Shown here in pieces: positions 43,901-56,600 of a stretch of DNA of 64,000 bases (position 1 is its first letter; the number at the start of each line of letters is the position of its first letter). The translations under genes were made by a program, and so were the position numbers. The notes under the pieces were generated by a model that was not told where the DNA came from, did not search any database, and saw only the letters and a program-made list of their open reading frames with translations. The stretch is taken from contig NC_080048.1 in the NCBI RefSeq assembly GCF_026212465.1, positions 22,538,279 through 22,602,278 on the forward strand, read 5' to 3'. The DNA is from Amaranthus tricolor. Taxonomy: Eukaryota; Streptophyta; Magnoliopsida; Caryophyllales; Amaranthaceae.

Positions 43901-46438
43901 ATTATTAAGAGCTTGTTCTTTATCTGTATCATGTTCAGCTATTTTTCTAAAAATTCTTTGAGCAAATAATTTTGGTAGTCCTGATATAAATTTTTCTTTC
44001 CAAAAACTTTGATTGCAATCTTGTCTTTGTAAAACATAACTAAAGAAGGTATCTTTATACCATCTATAGTCACTTAAAGTTGGGCAACGTAAATTTTGTA
44101 AAATCGTTTCTCCAGAAGAAAGAGTTTGAGTAGGGTTACCGACAAAATGAAAGGCAATAACTATGATTAAGAAATCACAGCAGTCAGATTTTTGAAATAC
44201 ATTTCCTTGATCATCCATGATGTCAGTAACGTGATTCAAAATTTCTAATCTGTCTTGTAAAGTGAGAAGATTATCCCACCAGTTTTTTAATTGCCCAGTA
44301 AAACCTGATATAATAAAACCAAAAATTATTTGTTCATCCAAAGGTTTTGCCTTGTAAGCTACAATAGCCATTCCCATATTTTGAAGAGTATTAAGAATTT
44401 CATAATCAGATTTTCCATCTATGTTCCATTCATGGATCATATCTGGGGAAAAGGATTTGGAGGTAAATGTAGACCTTTCTTCATATTGAAGATCAACAGG
44501 AGTAGGCCTAGGATAATAGTTTTTTGTAGGGATATTCTTCCAAGATGATCGTATTTTATTAATTTGATGAGGATCATTATCAGATTCTTGAAATTGCTTT
44601 GCAACTTTTGAAATGATTAAAGACTCAGAATTTTCTTCATCAGAAGATATCTCTGAACTTTGATATTTACTCAAAACCTTAATATGACTTGGACTATCTG
44701 CTAATTTTTGTAAAGATTTTTGAATTTTATCTAACACTGCAGAATTAGAGTTAGAAGAAGTAAAACCATTTTTTGGAAACATTTGAGTCATAGGTATAGT
44801 TAATCCTGGTGGTTTGAAATGCGGTGCAGAAACCTTATTAGATCCTAATGATGCAATCGTATTAGGGGCTATGGATCTAGAGGTTTCTTTTTGTAAATTA
44901 TCAACCTTATTTGAAAGTTGATCTACTTGTGTAGCAACGGTATGAAGGATTTGATTTGTAAAATTATTTTGATGATAAATTTTAATGATGTCTTCTACAT
45001 TTGGAGTTTTATCTGTTTGATCTACTCTTCCTTCTTTAAAAGGACTAGCCTTTATTTCACGGTCATAATAGGGAAAAGTAATATTTTGTAATGGTGGATG
45101 AACTGAACTAATTGTTTGTCCATCCTTCAAAACCCAATTTTTTTGAAGTTTGGTTTGTACAAATATGTGATTTTGAGAATATGGATTAGCAATACCTTGT
45201 TTTTCACAAAACAATAAAAACCATGTAAAAAACGGGATATTAATTTGAATAGTATTCATATCTTTATACCATACATCTCTTATTGAGTCTTTAAAGGAGC
45301 GAGAAAAAGATCTAAACCAATCTCGATGTTCAGCATTGTGAGAGGAATTAAATTCATCTCTTAGATAGTTTTTATCTATTTCAAAATCTTTAGTAATTGT
45401 ATTGATAGAGTCAAAATTTTGCATATCAGACATTGTGGGAGATGCAGGTCTAGATGAAGAGATTTGAGAAGTTTGAGAAGCATTTGCTTCATATTCAGGA
45501 ATAGGAGATTTATATCTGACTTTGATTGGTTCAGAAATGACTGAAGTTGTTTTTTGAGGAAAAGAAAAAGATCTTCGTGGATAGTTGGAAGAAGAAGTAC
45601 AAGGAGAACTAGATAATTCTCTCATAGACCCAAACCTTATAAGAACTTTATTTTCGTCTTCCTCAATGCATTCTATTTCTTGTCTTATGTTTCTAGGAGG
45701 CATTGGATTTGAGAATTGAAATGTCTCAGGAATAGAAATTTGATCCCATCTCAAGGTTTTTGCTGTAGAAACTATTGATTTAGTATTCTCAGCATGAACC
45801 TCTATAAAAATAGTTTCTTCTTTTGAAGAAGCCTCATGTATGAATTTTGGATTAACTGTGGAATTCATTAATCTAAAATAAACACGGAAAACAATTGCAA
45901 AATTTCTAGCAAACTCTTTAAATTTATTATTTAAAATTTGAATATCTAAAATTAATGAAGATAAGATTAATGGGTCTTGAAGATCTACTGTAAAGTTTGG
46001 AAAACAATTGAAATATATTGGGCCATTACAGATATTAGTTTGAATCATAGCCAAAACAGAATCTTTATAATTATTAAGTCGATCGTCTCTGAGAGCTAGG
46101 AAAATTGGACAATCAACTCCTTTATGAACTAATGGTTTTATTCCTATTTGAACAAGGCCAAAATGAATGAATCTAAATCTGTGTTTGAGATAAGCTTTAA
46201 TGCTGGATTCTGAAAGTAAATGCATAGTTTCAGATTCTTTTTGAATGCTTCTAGTCTCTTCATGAGTTTTGATGCTAAATGCAGTCTTAAAATCAGTAAT
46301 GCCTATATGATAAATTTTAGTAAGATTTTCTTTTGGAATTTCCCAATTTGAAAAGTTCTTTTCTATATGAACTTCACTACTTTGAATTATATTATTAGGT
46401 GATCCTAAACTAATAGCTTTCCTTAACCAGTTTGCCAT
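40897..46438 (-). pseudogene. EPRV ORF1 with frameshift and nonsense mutation (unit 4)
   Basis: Full length by homology, but the A-run after the RT palm (plus-strand T-run about 41690-41697) is one base longer than in all other units and shifts the frame within the RT C-terminal part. A TAA at 41167-41169 then interrupts RNase H, replacing a Gln codon. The protein would be normal from movement protein through the YIDD motif and then end prematurely. It shares N in GSNKV with unit 2 and the H in TKHSKSF with unit 5. Confidence 0.92.
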
Positions 46439-46626
46439 TAATAAATTAAATGTTGCATAAACTAAATATGACTGAATTGAATGGGAACAGTGGGACCACC
46501 TAACCGAGAACACCAAGACTTAAAATGGCTTACCAACAACTTAATTAGGCTGACCAAGCACTTTACCAACACTCAATACAAATGCAATTTAATAAATGCA
46601 CAATTAATCAATTTAATAACTTACTG

Positions 46627-46638
46627 GCTCTGATACCA
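46627..46638 (-). promoter_or_regulatory. EPRV primer-binding site (unit 4)
   Basis: TGGTATCAGAGC on the minus strand. Upstream of it lies unit 5's inverted ORF2 piece, not a promoter. Confidence 0.88.
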
Positions 46639-46662
46639 ATAGGGAGTACAGGATCGATAGAG

Positions 46663-47001
46663 AAAATAATTTATTCAAAATGTATTTTTAAGAAAATTAT
46701 TTCGTCTGTAGAATGGGGAGACCCTTATGCAGAACGAATTTTTTCAAAAAGATTTTTCCCTCAAAATTACTCATACTATGATTACAAAATGGCCTGGTAT
46801 AGAGCATTTTTATTCAGACCATTTGATCATTCATGGTTTTTTATATTTGACAAATATTGTCCAAAGAAATATCCTATGTGGTTTTATCACTGGTGGTATT
46901 TATTTGGACCAACTCCTCAAATTTATCCAAAAGAATGCAATGAGGGTTTCACAACTTTTGTTGCCAATTCAAATTATCAAGCTTATGAAACTCCAGTCAT
47001 G
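46663..47001 (+). repeat. Inverted central fragment of EPRV ORF2 (unit 5)
   Basis: Identical breakpoints to unit 2, with single-base private differences (for example TATCACTGG at about 46886). Confidence 0.88.
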
Positions 47002-47008
47002 ACTCCAG

Positions 47009-47302
47009 TCATGCAGATTTGGTAAAGCTTTGTGTTGGTATTTTTGTAGTTGGTTCTTTTTGTTTTGAATTTGAAATAATATTTTGTGAAGTAGGCTCTT
47101 GAACAATTTGTGAATATGGAAGTGGGGGAAAATCTTTTAGTTGAGTAAATTTGTTTGAAATGGATAGGGTAGTTTGAAGATTTTTGGAGGATGAAAATTT
47201 ATTTTGTTCTGTTTTGTTTGGTTTTGGATCTGGTTCCATTTCGTAATCATCTGAACTCTGGAACCCTTTGAGTTTTTCTTGCTGATTCTTCTTCCTTGGC
47301 AT
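47009..47302 (-). pseudogene. EPRV ORF2 N-terminal remnant (unit 5)
   Basis: First about 97 residues; private K for N in QLKDFPP; ends in the junction TGA. Confidence 0.87.
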
Positions 47303-50300
47303 TATGATGTCCCTGTAGAAATTCTCTGGTTAAGAAATCAGGGAGAGAGTTACTTTCGCCTCTTATATGCTCTATTTGAAAATCAAATACTGATAAAATT
47401 GCTTGCCATCTTGCAAAAATTTGTTTAGAAACAATGTTTTTGACATCCTTTTCTAGAACCTCTTTTGCAGATTTGCAGTCGATCCTTATCAAAAATTTTT
47501 TGTTGTAAAGATCATCTTGAAATTTTGAAACGCATAGTACTATAGATAAAATTTCCTTTTTAATGGTAGAATAATTTTTTTGAGGTCCGAGCCAGAGACC
47601 TGAATGAAATCTAACTAATTGTTCTTTTGTATCTATTCTTTGTTTTAATATGCCACCATATCCTATTTCTGATGCATCTGTTTCTACTATCATGAATGCA
47701 GATGGATCTGGAATGCCTAGACATGGAAGTGATTTGATTTTTTGTTTTAATTCAATAATAGTCTTAGTATGAATTTCTGACCAGGGAGGCGGATTTTTTT
47801 GAAGTCTTTGAAAGAGGGGCATGCAAATTTGTCTGAGCTTTGGGAAAAAATCTGATATATAATTTAGATTTCCCAAAAATCTTTGTAACTGGGTTTTGTC
47901 TTTAATTTCGTTAGGGAATTTTTCTGCAAATTCTAAAGACCTTGTAATTGGCTTGATTGTTCCTTTATAAATGTCATGTCCCAAAAATCTAATTTTTGTT
48001 TGAAATAATTTCATTTTAGTGGCAGAAACTACTAAACCATTTTTTTCAACAGTGTTTAGAAATATATGTAAATGTTTGAAATGTTGATCAATATCATGAG
48101 AAAAAATTAAAACATCATCTATATAAACAATTATGAATGAAGAAAATTGATTGAAAATATCATTCATTATATGTTGAAATTCAGAAGGAGCATTTTTAAG
48201 TCCAAAAGGCATTACATTCCACTCATAATGTCCAAATGGTACCGTGAATGCAGTTTTATACCTATCTTCTTTAGCAATTTGTATTTGCCAGAAACCAGAT
48301 TTCATATCAAATTTTGAAAATATTTTGGCTTTATATAAGCGATTAATTAATTCTCTTTTATTTGGGATTGGATATCTTATCCATTGAAGAACTTTGTTTA
48401 AAGGTTTGTAATTAATAACTAATCTAGGAACTCCTCTTTCTTTTTCTGCTGCATTCATAACATAAAATGCTGCACAGCTCCAAGGAGATTTAGATGGAGT
48501 TATTAATTTTTTATCTAAAAGAGTTTGAATTTCTTTCTTGCAGAATTCAAGATGCTCAGAATTCATTTGGATGAGTCTAGCTTTTGTAGGAATATTTTTT
48601 TCAGAGAAATCTTTTTCATATGGCAATGTGACAATATGCCTTTTTCTATCCCAAAAGGCATTTGGAATATCAGCACAAACTTTTGATTTAAAAATATTTT
48701 CTAAATTAAAAATTTTTTGTTGCAATTTTGATTGTTGTAATTGTTCTTCAATCCTTTGAAAAGAAATTTCTTCTTTTAAAGAAGAAATTTGAAATTCTTT
48801 TTGTTTTATTAAATTTATACTTTGTATTACTGAAGAATTTTGTAATAAATTAATATCTTTTTGTAACATGGGACTTAAAAAAGGAAATGATAATTGTTTC
48901 CCTAAAATTTTTGTATGAACACCTTTGTCATCAACCCAAAAAGGATAAATTTGTGTTAAAAAGGGAGTGCCTAATATTATTTCTTCCTTAATATCATTAA
49001 TAATAATGAAAGTATTAGTAAAACTATAATTTTCATTTATGATCTTTCCTTTTGAAATTTTATATTTAATATCCATGGGTGAACTATTTGCACTATATAA
49101 CCGAGTTTTTGTTTTTTCATAAAATTTAGTTGGGACTAATCCTTCCCTTAAGCAATTTTGATCCGCTCCACTATCAATTAAAGCAATATAGGTTTTTTGA
49201 AAATCTCCAATTTGAAAAGTAACTGGTGCATACCATTTTTGAAAATTAATTTTATTAATAACAGTGATAAAATCATCATCATCCCCATTAACTTTCTCTT
49301 TTCCCAAAGAAAGATTTTCTTTATAGATGGGGTTTTCTAAAATAGATAATTTTGTTTCAAGTTCGAAATCTTTGATTTCTAAATGCTTTAAACTATTTTT
49401 GATAGAAATGATGTCTTCTTTGATTTTATTTATTTCAAGTTGAAGATCTTTGACCGAAAGAGTTTGATTCTTAATAGGAATTAATTTAGAAGTCATTTCT
49501 TTGGAAGAGTATTTTTCTAATAATTTTGAAATATTGAAAGGTTCAATTTGAGGAATTGGAATACTTTCTTTGTTTTTAGAGGTAGAGGTTTCACCCAAAA
49601 CCATAGTTTTGAGTTTCAAAAGGGTTTCTCTTTTGATCTCTTTATCTTGGATTTTGTCAACGAGATCAAAAAGAAATTCCACATTTTTCTCTTTATCTGT
49701 TAAAACATTAATGCATTTGATAGGAGAGGAAGAAATCGAAGATTCAGAATCAGAAGTTTGATCATTAATTTGTAAAATTTCGTCATCTTCCTTTTCTGAA
49801 GAAGAAGAAGAAGTAGACTCAGGGGTTTGTAATAATATTTTGGATATTTTATCTCCTAGCTCAGAGTCGTTAATAAATAATTCTTGAATCTTTTTCTTTG
49901 TGGTACAAGCATTTGCTTTATGTCCAGGTTTTCCACACGAATAACAAAAGATTTTGAATGCTTTGTTTGATTTTCGGAAATTTCCGAAATTTTTCTTTCC
50001 TCGTTTCTTTCGATAATAAGAAGGATAAGAATTTTTATTTTTATCTTTTGAAAATTTAGAAAATTGTTTTTTAATTTTCTTTTTTGTAGAGGGAGCTCTA
50101 ATAGCTTCCATACCAAATGCTTCACAGAAACATCCAATTTCTTTCCTAGATTGTTTCTTTTCAGAGGTATATTTGGCTTGGAGTTTGAGTTCTTCACATA
50201 AAGAAAGACCTTCCTTTTTAATGAAAGCGAATAGTCCTCCATAAGTAGTATTATTAAGAGCTTGTTCTTTATCTGTATCATGTTCAGCTATTTTTCTAAA

Positions 50301-52787
50301 AATTCTTTGAGCAAATAATTTTGGTAGTCCTGATATAAATTTTTCTTTCCAAAAACTTTGATTGCAATCTTGTCTTTGTAAAACATAACTAAAGAAGGTA
50401 TCTTTATACCATCTATAGTCACTTAAAGTTGGGCAACGTAAATTTTGTAAAATCGTTTCTCCAGAAGAAAGAGTTTGAGTAGGGTTACCGACAAAATGAA
50501 AGGCAATAACTATGATTAAGAAATCACAGCAGTCAGATTTTTGAAATACATTTCCTTGATCATCCATGATGTCAGTAACGTGATTCAAAATTTCTAATCT
50601 GTCTTGTAAAGTGAGAAGATTATCCCACCAGTTTTTTAATTGCCCAGTAAAACCTGATATAATAAAACCAAAAATTATTTGTTCATCCAAAGGTTTTGCC
50701 TTGTAAGCTACAATAGCCATTCCCATATTTTGAAGAGTATTAAGAATTTCATAATCAGATTTTCCATCTATGTTCCATTCATGGATCATATCTGGGGAAA
50801 AGGATTTGGAGGTAAATGTAGACCTTTCTTCATATTGAAGATCAACAGGAGTAGGCCTAGGATAATAGTTTTTTGTAGGGATATTCTTCCAAGATGATCG
50901 TATTTTATTAATTTGATGAGGATCATTATCAGATTCTTGAAATTGCTTTGCAACTTTTGAAATGATTAAAGACTCAGAATTTTCTTCATCAGAAGATATC
51001 TCTGAACTTTGATATTTACTCAAAACCTTAATATGACTTGGACTATCTGCTAATTTTTGTAAAGATTTTTGAATTTTATCTAACACTGCAGAATTAGAGT
51101 TAGAAGAAGTAAAACCATTTTTTGGAAACATTTGAGTCATAGGTATAGTTAATCCTGGTGGTTTGAAATGCGGTGCAGAAACCTTATCAGATCCTAATGA
51201 TGCAATCGTATTAGGGGCTATGGATCTAGAGGTTTCTTTTTGTAAATTATCAACCTTATTTGAAAGTTGATCTACTTGTGTAGCAACGGTATGAAGGATT
51301 TGATTTGTAAAATTATTTTGATGATAAATTTTAATGATGTCTTCTACATTTGGAGTTTTATCTGTTTGATCTACTCTTCCTTCTTTAAAAGGACTAGCCT
51401 TTATTTCACGGTCATAATAGGGAAAAGTAATATTTTGTAATGGTGGATGAACTGAACTAATTGTTTGTCCATCCTTCAAAACCCAATTTTTTTGAAGTTT
51501 GGTTTGTACAAATATGTGATTTTGAGAATATGGATTAGCAATACCTTGTTTTTCACAAAACAATAAAAACCATGTAAAAAACGGGATATTAATTTGAATA
51601 GTATTCATATCTTTATACCATACATCTCTTATTGAGTCTTTAAAGGAGCGAGAAAAAGATCTAAACCAATCTCGATGTTCAGCATTGTGAGAGGAATTAA
51701 ATTCATCTCTTAGATAGTTTTTATCTATTTCAAAATCTTTAGTAATTGTATTGATAGAGTCAAAATTTTGCATATCAGACATTGTGGGAGATGCAGGTCT
51801 AGATGAAGAGATTTGAGAAGTTTGAGAAGCATTTGCTTCATATTCAGGAATAGGAGATTTATATCTGACTTTGATTGGTTCAGAAATGACTGAAGTTGTT
51901 TTTTGAGGAAAAGAAAAAGATCTTCGTGGATAGTTGGAAGAAGAAGTACAAGGAGAACTAGATAATTCTCTCATAGACCCAAACCTTATAAGAACTTTAT
52001 TTTCGTCTTCCTCAATGCATTCTATTTCTTGTCTTATGTTTCTAGGAGGCATTGGATTTGAGAATTGAAATGTCTCAGGAATAGAAATTTGATCCCATCT
52101 CAAGGTTTTTGCTGTAGAAACTATTGATTTAGTATTCTCAGCATGAACCTCTATAAAAATAGTTTCTTCTTTTGAAGAAGCCTCATGTATGAATTTTGGA
52201 TTAACTGTGGAATTCATTAATCTAAAATAAACACGGAAAACAATTGCAAAATTTCTAGCAAACTCTTTAAATTTATTATTTAAAATTTGAATATCTAAAA
52301 TTAATGAAGATAAGATTAATGGGTCTTGAAGATCTACTGTAAAGTTTGGAAAACAATTGAAATATATTGGGCCATTACAGATATTAGTTTGAATCATAGC
52401 CAAAACAGAATCTTTATAATTATTAAGTCGATCGTCTCTGAGAGCTAGGAAAATTGGACAATCAACTCCTTTATGAACTAATGGTTTTATTCCTATTTGA
52501 ACAAGGCCAAAATGAATGAATCTAAATCTGTGTTTGAGATAAGCTTTAATGCTGGATTCTGAAAGTAAATGCATAGTTTCAGATTCTTTTTGAATGCTTC
52601 TAGTCTCTTCATGAGTTTTGATGCTAAATGCAGTCTTAAAATCAGTAATGCCTATATGATAAATTTTAGTAAGATTTTCTTTTGGAATTTCCCAATTTGA
52701 AAAGTTCTTTTCTATATGAACTTCACTACTTTGAATTATATTATTAGGTGATCCTAAACTAATAGCTTTCCTTAACCAGTTTGCCAT
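47247..52787 (-). CDS. EPRV ORF1 polyprotein, intact, 1,846 aa (unit 5)
   Basis: Open from the ATG at 52785-52787 to the stop at 47247-47249, with all catalytic signatures present. Private substitutions include L for P in TKARLIQMN, E for D in NKRELINR and N for C in FLGNLNYI. The last lies in a conserved RT/connection motif and may reduce function. No viral promoter lies immediately upstream; ORF2 downstream is the truncated form. Confidence 0.92.
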   Translation of the reverse strand: MANWLRKAISLGSPNNIIQSSEVHIEKNFSNWEIPKENLTKIYHIGITDFKTAFSIKTHEETRSIQKESETMHLLSESSIKAYLKHRFRFIHFGLVQIGIKPLVHKGVDCPIFLALRDDRLNNYKDSVLAMIQTNICNGPIYFNCFPNFTVDLQDPLILSSLILDIQILNNKFKEFARNFAIVFRVYFRLMNSTVNPKFIHEASSKEETIFIEVHAENTKSIVSTAKTLRWDQISIPETFQFSNPMPPRNIRQEIECIEEDENKVLIRFGSMRELSSSPCTSSSNYPRRSFSFPQKTTSVISEPIKVRYKSPIPEYEANASQTSQISSSRPASPTMSDMQNFDSINTITKDFEIDKNYLRDEFNSSHNAEHRDWFRSFSRSFKDSIRDVWYKDMNTIQINIPFFTWFLLFCEKQGIANPYSQNHIFVQTKLQKNWVLKDGQTISSVHPPLQNITFPYYDREIKASPFKEGRVDQTDKTPNVEDIIKIYHQNNFTNQILHTVATQVDQLSNKVDNLQKETSRSIAPNTIASLGSDKVSAPHFKPPGLTIPMTQMFPKNGFTSSNSNSAVLDKIQKSLQKLADSPSHIKVLSKYQSSEISSDEENSESLIISKVAKQFQESDNDPHQINKIRSSWKNIPTKNYYPRPTPVDLQYEERSTFTSKSFSPDMIHEWNIDGKSDYEILNTLQNMGMAIVAYKAKPLDEQIIFGFIISGFTGQLKNWWDNLLTLQDRLEILNHVTDIMDDQGNVFQKSDCCDFLIIVIAFHFVGNPTQTLSSGETILQNLRCPTLSDYRWYKDTFFSYVLQRQDCNQSFWKEKFISGLPKLFAQRIFRKIAEHDTDKEQALNNTTYGGLFAFIKKEGLSLCEELKLQAKYTSEKKQSRKEIGCFCEAFGMEAIRAPSTKKKIKKQFSKFSKDKNKNSYPSYYRKKRGKKNFGNFRKSNKAFKIFCYSCGKPGHKANACTTKKKIQELFINDSELGDKISKILLQTPESTSSSSSEKEDDEILQINDQTSDSESSISSSPIKCINVLTDKEKNVEFLFDLVDKIQDKEIKRETLLKLKTMVLGETSTSKNKESIPIPQIEPFNISKLLEKYSSKEMTSKLIPIKNQTLSVKDLQLEINKIKEDIISIKNSLKHLEIKDFELETKLSILENPIYKENLSLGKEKVNGDDDDFITVINKINFQKWYAPVTFQIGDFQKTYIALIDSGADQNCLREGLVPTKFYEKTKTRLYSANSSPMDIKYKISKGKIINENYSFTNTFIIINDIKEEIILGTPFLTQIYPFWVDDKGVHTKILGKQLSFPFLSPMLQKDINLLQNSSVIQSINLIKQKEFQISSLKEEISFQRIEEQLQQSKLQQKIFNLENIFKSKVCADIPNAFWDRKRHIVTLPYEKDFSEKNIPTKARLIQMNSEHLEFCKKEIQTLLDKKLITPSKSPWSCAAFYVMNAAEKERGVPRLVINYKPLNKVLQWIRYPIPNKRELINRLYKAKIFSKFDMKSGFWQIQIAKEDRYKTAFTVPFGHYEWNVMPFGLKNAPSEFQHIMNDIFNQFSSFIIVYIDDVLIFSHDIDQHFKHLHIFLNTVEKNGLVVSATKMKLFQTKIRFLGHDIYKGTIKPITRSLEFAEKFPNEIKDKTQLQRFLGNLNYISDFFPKLRQICMPLFQRLQKNPPPWSEIHTKTIIELKQKIKSLPCLGIPDPSAFMIVETDASEIGYGGILKQRIDTKEQLVRFHSGLWLGPQKNYSTIKKEILSIVLCVSKFQDDLYNKKFLIRIDCKSAKEVLEKDVKNIVSKQIFARWQAILSVFDFQIEHIRGESNSLPDFLTREFLQGHHNAKEEESARKTQRVPEFR

Positions 52788-52975
52788 TAATAAATTAAAT
52801 GTTGCATAAACTAAATATGACTGAATTGAATGGGAACAGTGGGACCACCTAACCGAGAACACCAAGACTTAAAATGGCTTACCAACAACTTAATTAGGCT
52901 GACCAAGCACTTTACCAACACTCAATACAAATGCAATTTAATAAATGCACAATTAATCAATTTAATAACTTACTG

Positions 52976-52987
52976 GCTCTGATACCA
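52976..52987 (-). promoter_or_regulatory. EPRV primer-binding site (unit 5)
   Basis: TGGTATCAGAGC on the minus strand, upstream of the unit 5 ORF1. Confidence 0.88.
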
Positions 52988-53011
52988 ATAGGGAGTACAG
53001 GATCGATAGAG

Positions 53012-53350
53012 AAAATAATTTATTCAAAATGTATTTTTAAGAAAATTATTTCGTCTGTAGAATGGGGAGACCCTTATGCAGAACGAATTTTTTCAAAAAG
53101 ATTTTTCCCTCAAAATTACTCATACTATGATTACAAAATGGCCTGGTATAGAGCATTTTTATTCAGACCATTTGATCATTCATGGTTTTTTATATTTGAC
53201 AAATATTGTCCAAAGAAATATCCTATGTGGTTTTATCATTGGTGGTATTTATTTGGACCAACTCCTCAAATTTATCCAAAAGAATGCAATGAGGGTTTCA
53301 CAACTTTTGTTGCCAATTCAAATTATCAAGCTTATGAAACTCCAGTCATG
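53012..53350 (+). repeat. Inverted central fragment of EPRV ORF2 (unit 6)
   Basis: Same breakpoints as the other rearranged units. Confidence 0.88.
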
Positions 53351-53357
53351 ACTCCAG

Positions 53358-53651
53358 TCATGCAGATTTGGTAAAGCTTTGTGTTGGTATTTTTGTAGTT
53401 GGTTCTTTTTGTTTTGAATTTGAAATAATATTTTGTGAAGTAGGCTCTTGAACAATTTGTGAATATGGAAGTGGGGGAAAATCATTTAGTTGAGTAAATT
53501 TGTTTGAAATGGATAGGGTAGTTTGAAGATTTTTGGAGGATGAAAATTTATTTTGTTCTGTTTTGTTTGGTTTTGGATCTGGTTCCATTTCGTAATCATC
53601 TGAACTCTGGAACCCTTTGAGTTTTTCTTGCTGATTCTTCTTCCTTGGCAT
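53358..53651 (-). pseudogene. EPRV ORF2 N-terminal remnant (unit 6)
   Basis: First about 97 residues, ending in the junction TGA. Confidence 0.87.
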
Positions 53652-56600
53652 TATGATGTCCCTGTAGAAATTCTCTGGTTAAGAAATCAGGGAGAGAGTT
53701 ACTTTCGCCTCTTATATGCACTATTTGAAAATCAAATACTGATAAAATTGCTTGCCATCTTGCAAAAATTTGTTTAGAAACAATGTTTTTGACATCCTTT
53801 TCTAGAACCTCTTTGCAGTCGATCCTTATCAAAAATTTTTTGTTGTAAAGATCATCTTGAAATTTTGAAACGCATAGTACTATAGATAAAATTTCCTTTT
53901 TAATGGTAGAATAATTTTTTTGAGGTTCGAGCCAGAGACCTGAATGAAATCTAACTAATTGTTCTTTTGTATCTATTCTTTGTTTTAATATGCCACCATA
54001 TCCTATTTCTGATGCATCTGTTTCTACTATCATGAATGCAGATGGATCTAGAATGCCTAGACATGGAAGTGATTTGATTTTTTGTTTTAATTCAATAATA
54101 GTCTTAGTATGAATTTCTGACCAGGGAGGCGGATTTTTTTGAAGTCTTTGAAAGAGGGGCATGCAAATTTGTCTGAGCTTTGGGAAAAAATCTGATATAT
54201 AATTTAGACATCCAAAAAATCTTTGTAACTGGGTTTTGTCTTTAATTTCGTTAGGGAATTTTTCTGCAAATTCTAAAGACCTTGTAATTGGCTTGATTTT
54301 TCCTTTATAAATGTCATGTCCCAAAAATCTAATTTTTGTTTGAAATAATTTCATTTTAGTGGCAGAAACTACTAAACCATTTTTTTCAACAGTGTTTAGA
54401 AATATATGTAAATGTTTGAAATGTTGATCAATATCATGAGAAAAAATTAAAACATCATCTATATAAACAATTATGAATGAAGAAAATTGATTGAAAATAT
54501 CATTCATTATATGTTGAAATTCAGAAGGAGCATTTTTAAGTCCAAAAGGCATTACATTCCACTCATAATGTCCAAATGGTACCGTGAATGCAGTTTTATA
54601 CCTATCTTCTTTAGCAATTTGTATTTGCTAGAAACCAGATTTCATATCAAATTTTGAAAATATTTTGGCTTTATATAAGCGATTAATTAAATCTCTTTTA
54701 TTTGGGATTGGATATCTTATCCATTGAAGAACTTTGTTTAAAGGTTTGTAATTAATAACTAATCTAGGAACTCCTCTTTCTTTTTCTGCTGCATTCATAA
54801 CATAAAATGCTGCACAGCTCCAAGGAGATTTAGATGGAGTTATTAATTTTTTATCTAAAAGAGTTTGAATTTCTTTCTTGCAGAATTCAAGATGCTCAGA
54901 ATTCATTTGGATGGGTCTAGCTTTTGTAGGAATATTTTTTTCAGAGAAATCTTTTTCATATGGCAATGTGACAATATGCCTTTTTCTATCCCAAAAGGCA
55001 TTTGGAATATCAGCACAAACTTTTGATTTAAAAATATTTTCTAAATTAAAAATTTTTTGTTGCAATTTTGATTGTTGTAATTGTTCTTCAATCCTTTGAA
55101 AAGAAATTTCTTCTTTTAAAGAAGAAATTTGAAATTCTTTTTGTTTTATTAAATTTATACTTTGTATTACTGAAGAATTTTGTAATAAATTAATATCTTT
55201 TTGTAACATGGGACTTAAAAAAGGAAATGATAATTGTTTCCCTAAAATTTTTGTATGAACACCTTTGTCATCAACCCAAAAAGGATAAATTTGTGTTAAA
55301 AAGGGAGTGCCTAATATTATTTCTTCCTTAATATCATTAATAATAATGAAAGTATTAGTAAAACTATAATTTTCATTTATGATCTTTCCTTTTGAAATTT
55401 TATATTTAATATCCATGGGTGAACTATTTGCACTATATAACCGAGTTTTTGTTTTTTCATAAAATTTAGTTGGGACTAATCCTTCCCTTAAGCAATTTTG
55501 ATCCGCTCCACTATCAATTAAAGCAATATAGGTTTTTTGAAAATCTCCAATTTGAAAAGTAACTGGTGCATACCATTTTTGAAAATTAATTTTATTAATA
55601 ACAGTGATAAAATCATCATCATCCCCATTAACTTTCTCTTTTCCCAAAGAAAGATTTTCTTTATAGATGGGGTTTTCTAAAATAGATAATTTTGTTTCAA
55701 GTTCGAAATCTTTGATTTCTAAATGCTTTAAACTATTTTTGATAGAAATGATGTCTTCTTTGATTTTATTTATTTCAAGTTGAAGATCTTTGACCGAAAG
55801 AGTTTGATTCTTAATAGGAATTAATTTAGAAGTCATTTCTTTGGAAGAGTATTTTTCTAATAATTTTGAAATATTGAAAGGTTCAATTTGAGGAATTGGA
55901 ATACTTTCTTTGTTTTTAGAGGTAGAGGTTTCACCCAAAACCATAGTTTTGAGTTTCAAAAGGGTTTCTCTTTTGATCTCTTTATCTTGGATTTTGTCAA
56001 CGAGATCAAAAAGAAATTCCACATTTTTCTCTTTATCTGTTAAAACATTAATGCATTTGATAGGAGAGGAAGAAATCGAAGATTCAGAATCAGAAGTTTG
56101 ATCATTAATTTGTAAAATTTCGTCATCTTCCTTTTCTGAAGAAGAAGAAGAAGTAGACTCAGGGGTTTGTAATAATATTTTGGATATTTTATCTCCTAGC
56201 TCAGAGTCGTTAATAAATAATTCTTGAATCTTTTTCTTTGTGGTACAAGCATTTGCTTTATGTCCAGGTTTTCCACACGAATAACAAAAGATTTTGAAAG
56301 CTTTGTTTGATTTTCGGAAATTTCCGAAATTTTTCTTTCCTCGTTTCTTTCGATAATAAGAAGGATAAGAATTTTTATTTTTATCTTTTGAAAATTTAGA
56401 AAATTGTTTTTTAATTTTCTTTTTTGTAGAGGGAGCTCTAATAGCTTCCATACCAAATGCTTCACAGAAACATCCAATTTCTTTCCTAGATTGTTTCTTT
56501 TCAGAGGTATATTTGGCTTGGAGTTTGAGTTCTTCACATAAAGAAAGACCTTCCTTTTTAATGAAAGCGAATAGTCCTCCATAAGTAGTATTATTAAGAG

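Larger units (their letters stand above)
39106..46638 (-). mobile_element. EPRV unit 4, full-length genome (7,533 bp)
   Basis: The only unit in the window that contains every part: primer-binding site 46627-46638, ORF1 (broken), ORF2 (intact) and regulatory region 39131-39647. It defines the ancestral genome length of about 7.5 kb, the florendovirus range. The rearranged units are 1,184 bp shorter. Confidence 0.92.
46639..52987 (-). mobile_element. EPRV unit 5 (rearranged, 6,349 bp, intact ORF1)
   Basis: Rearranged ORF2 as in units 2 and 3, with an intact ORF1. The upstream neighbour is rearranged unit 6, so no viral promoter is adjacent. Confidence 0.92.
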
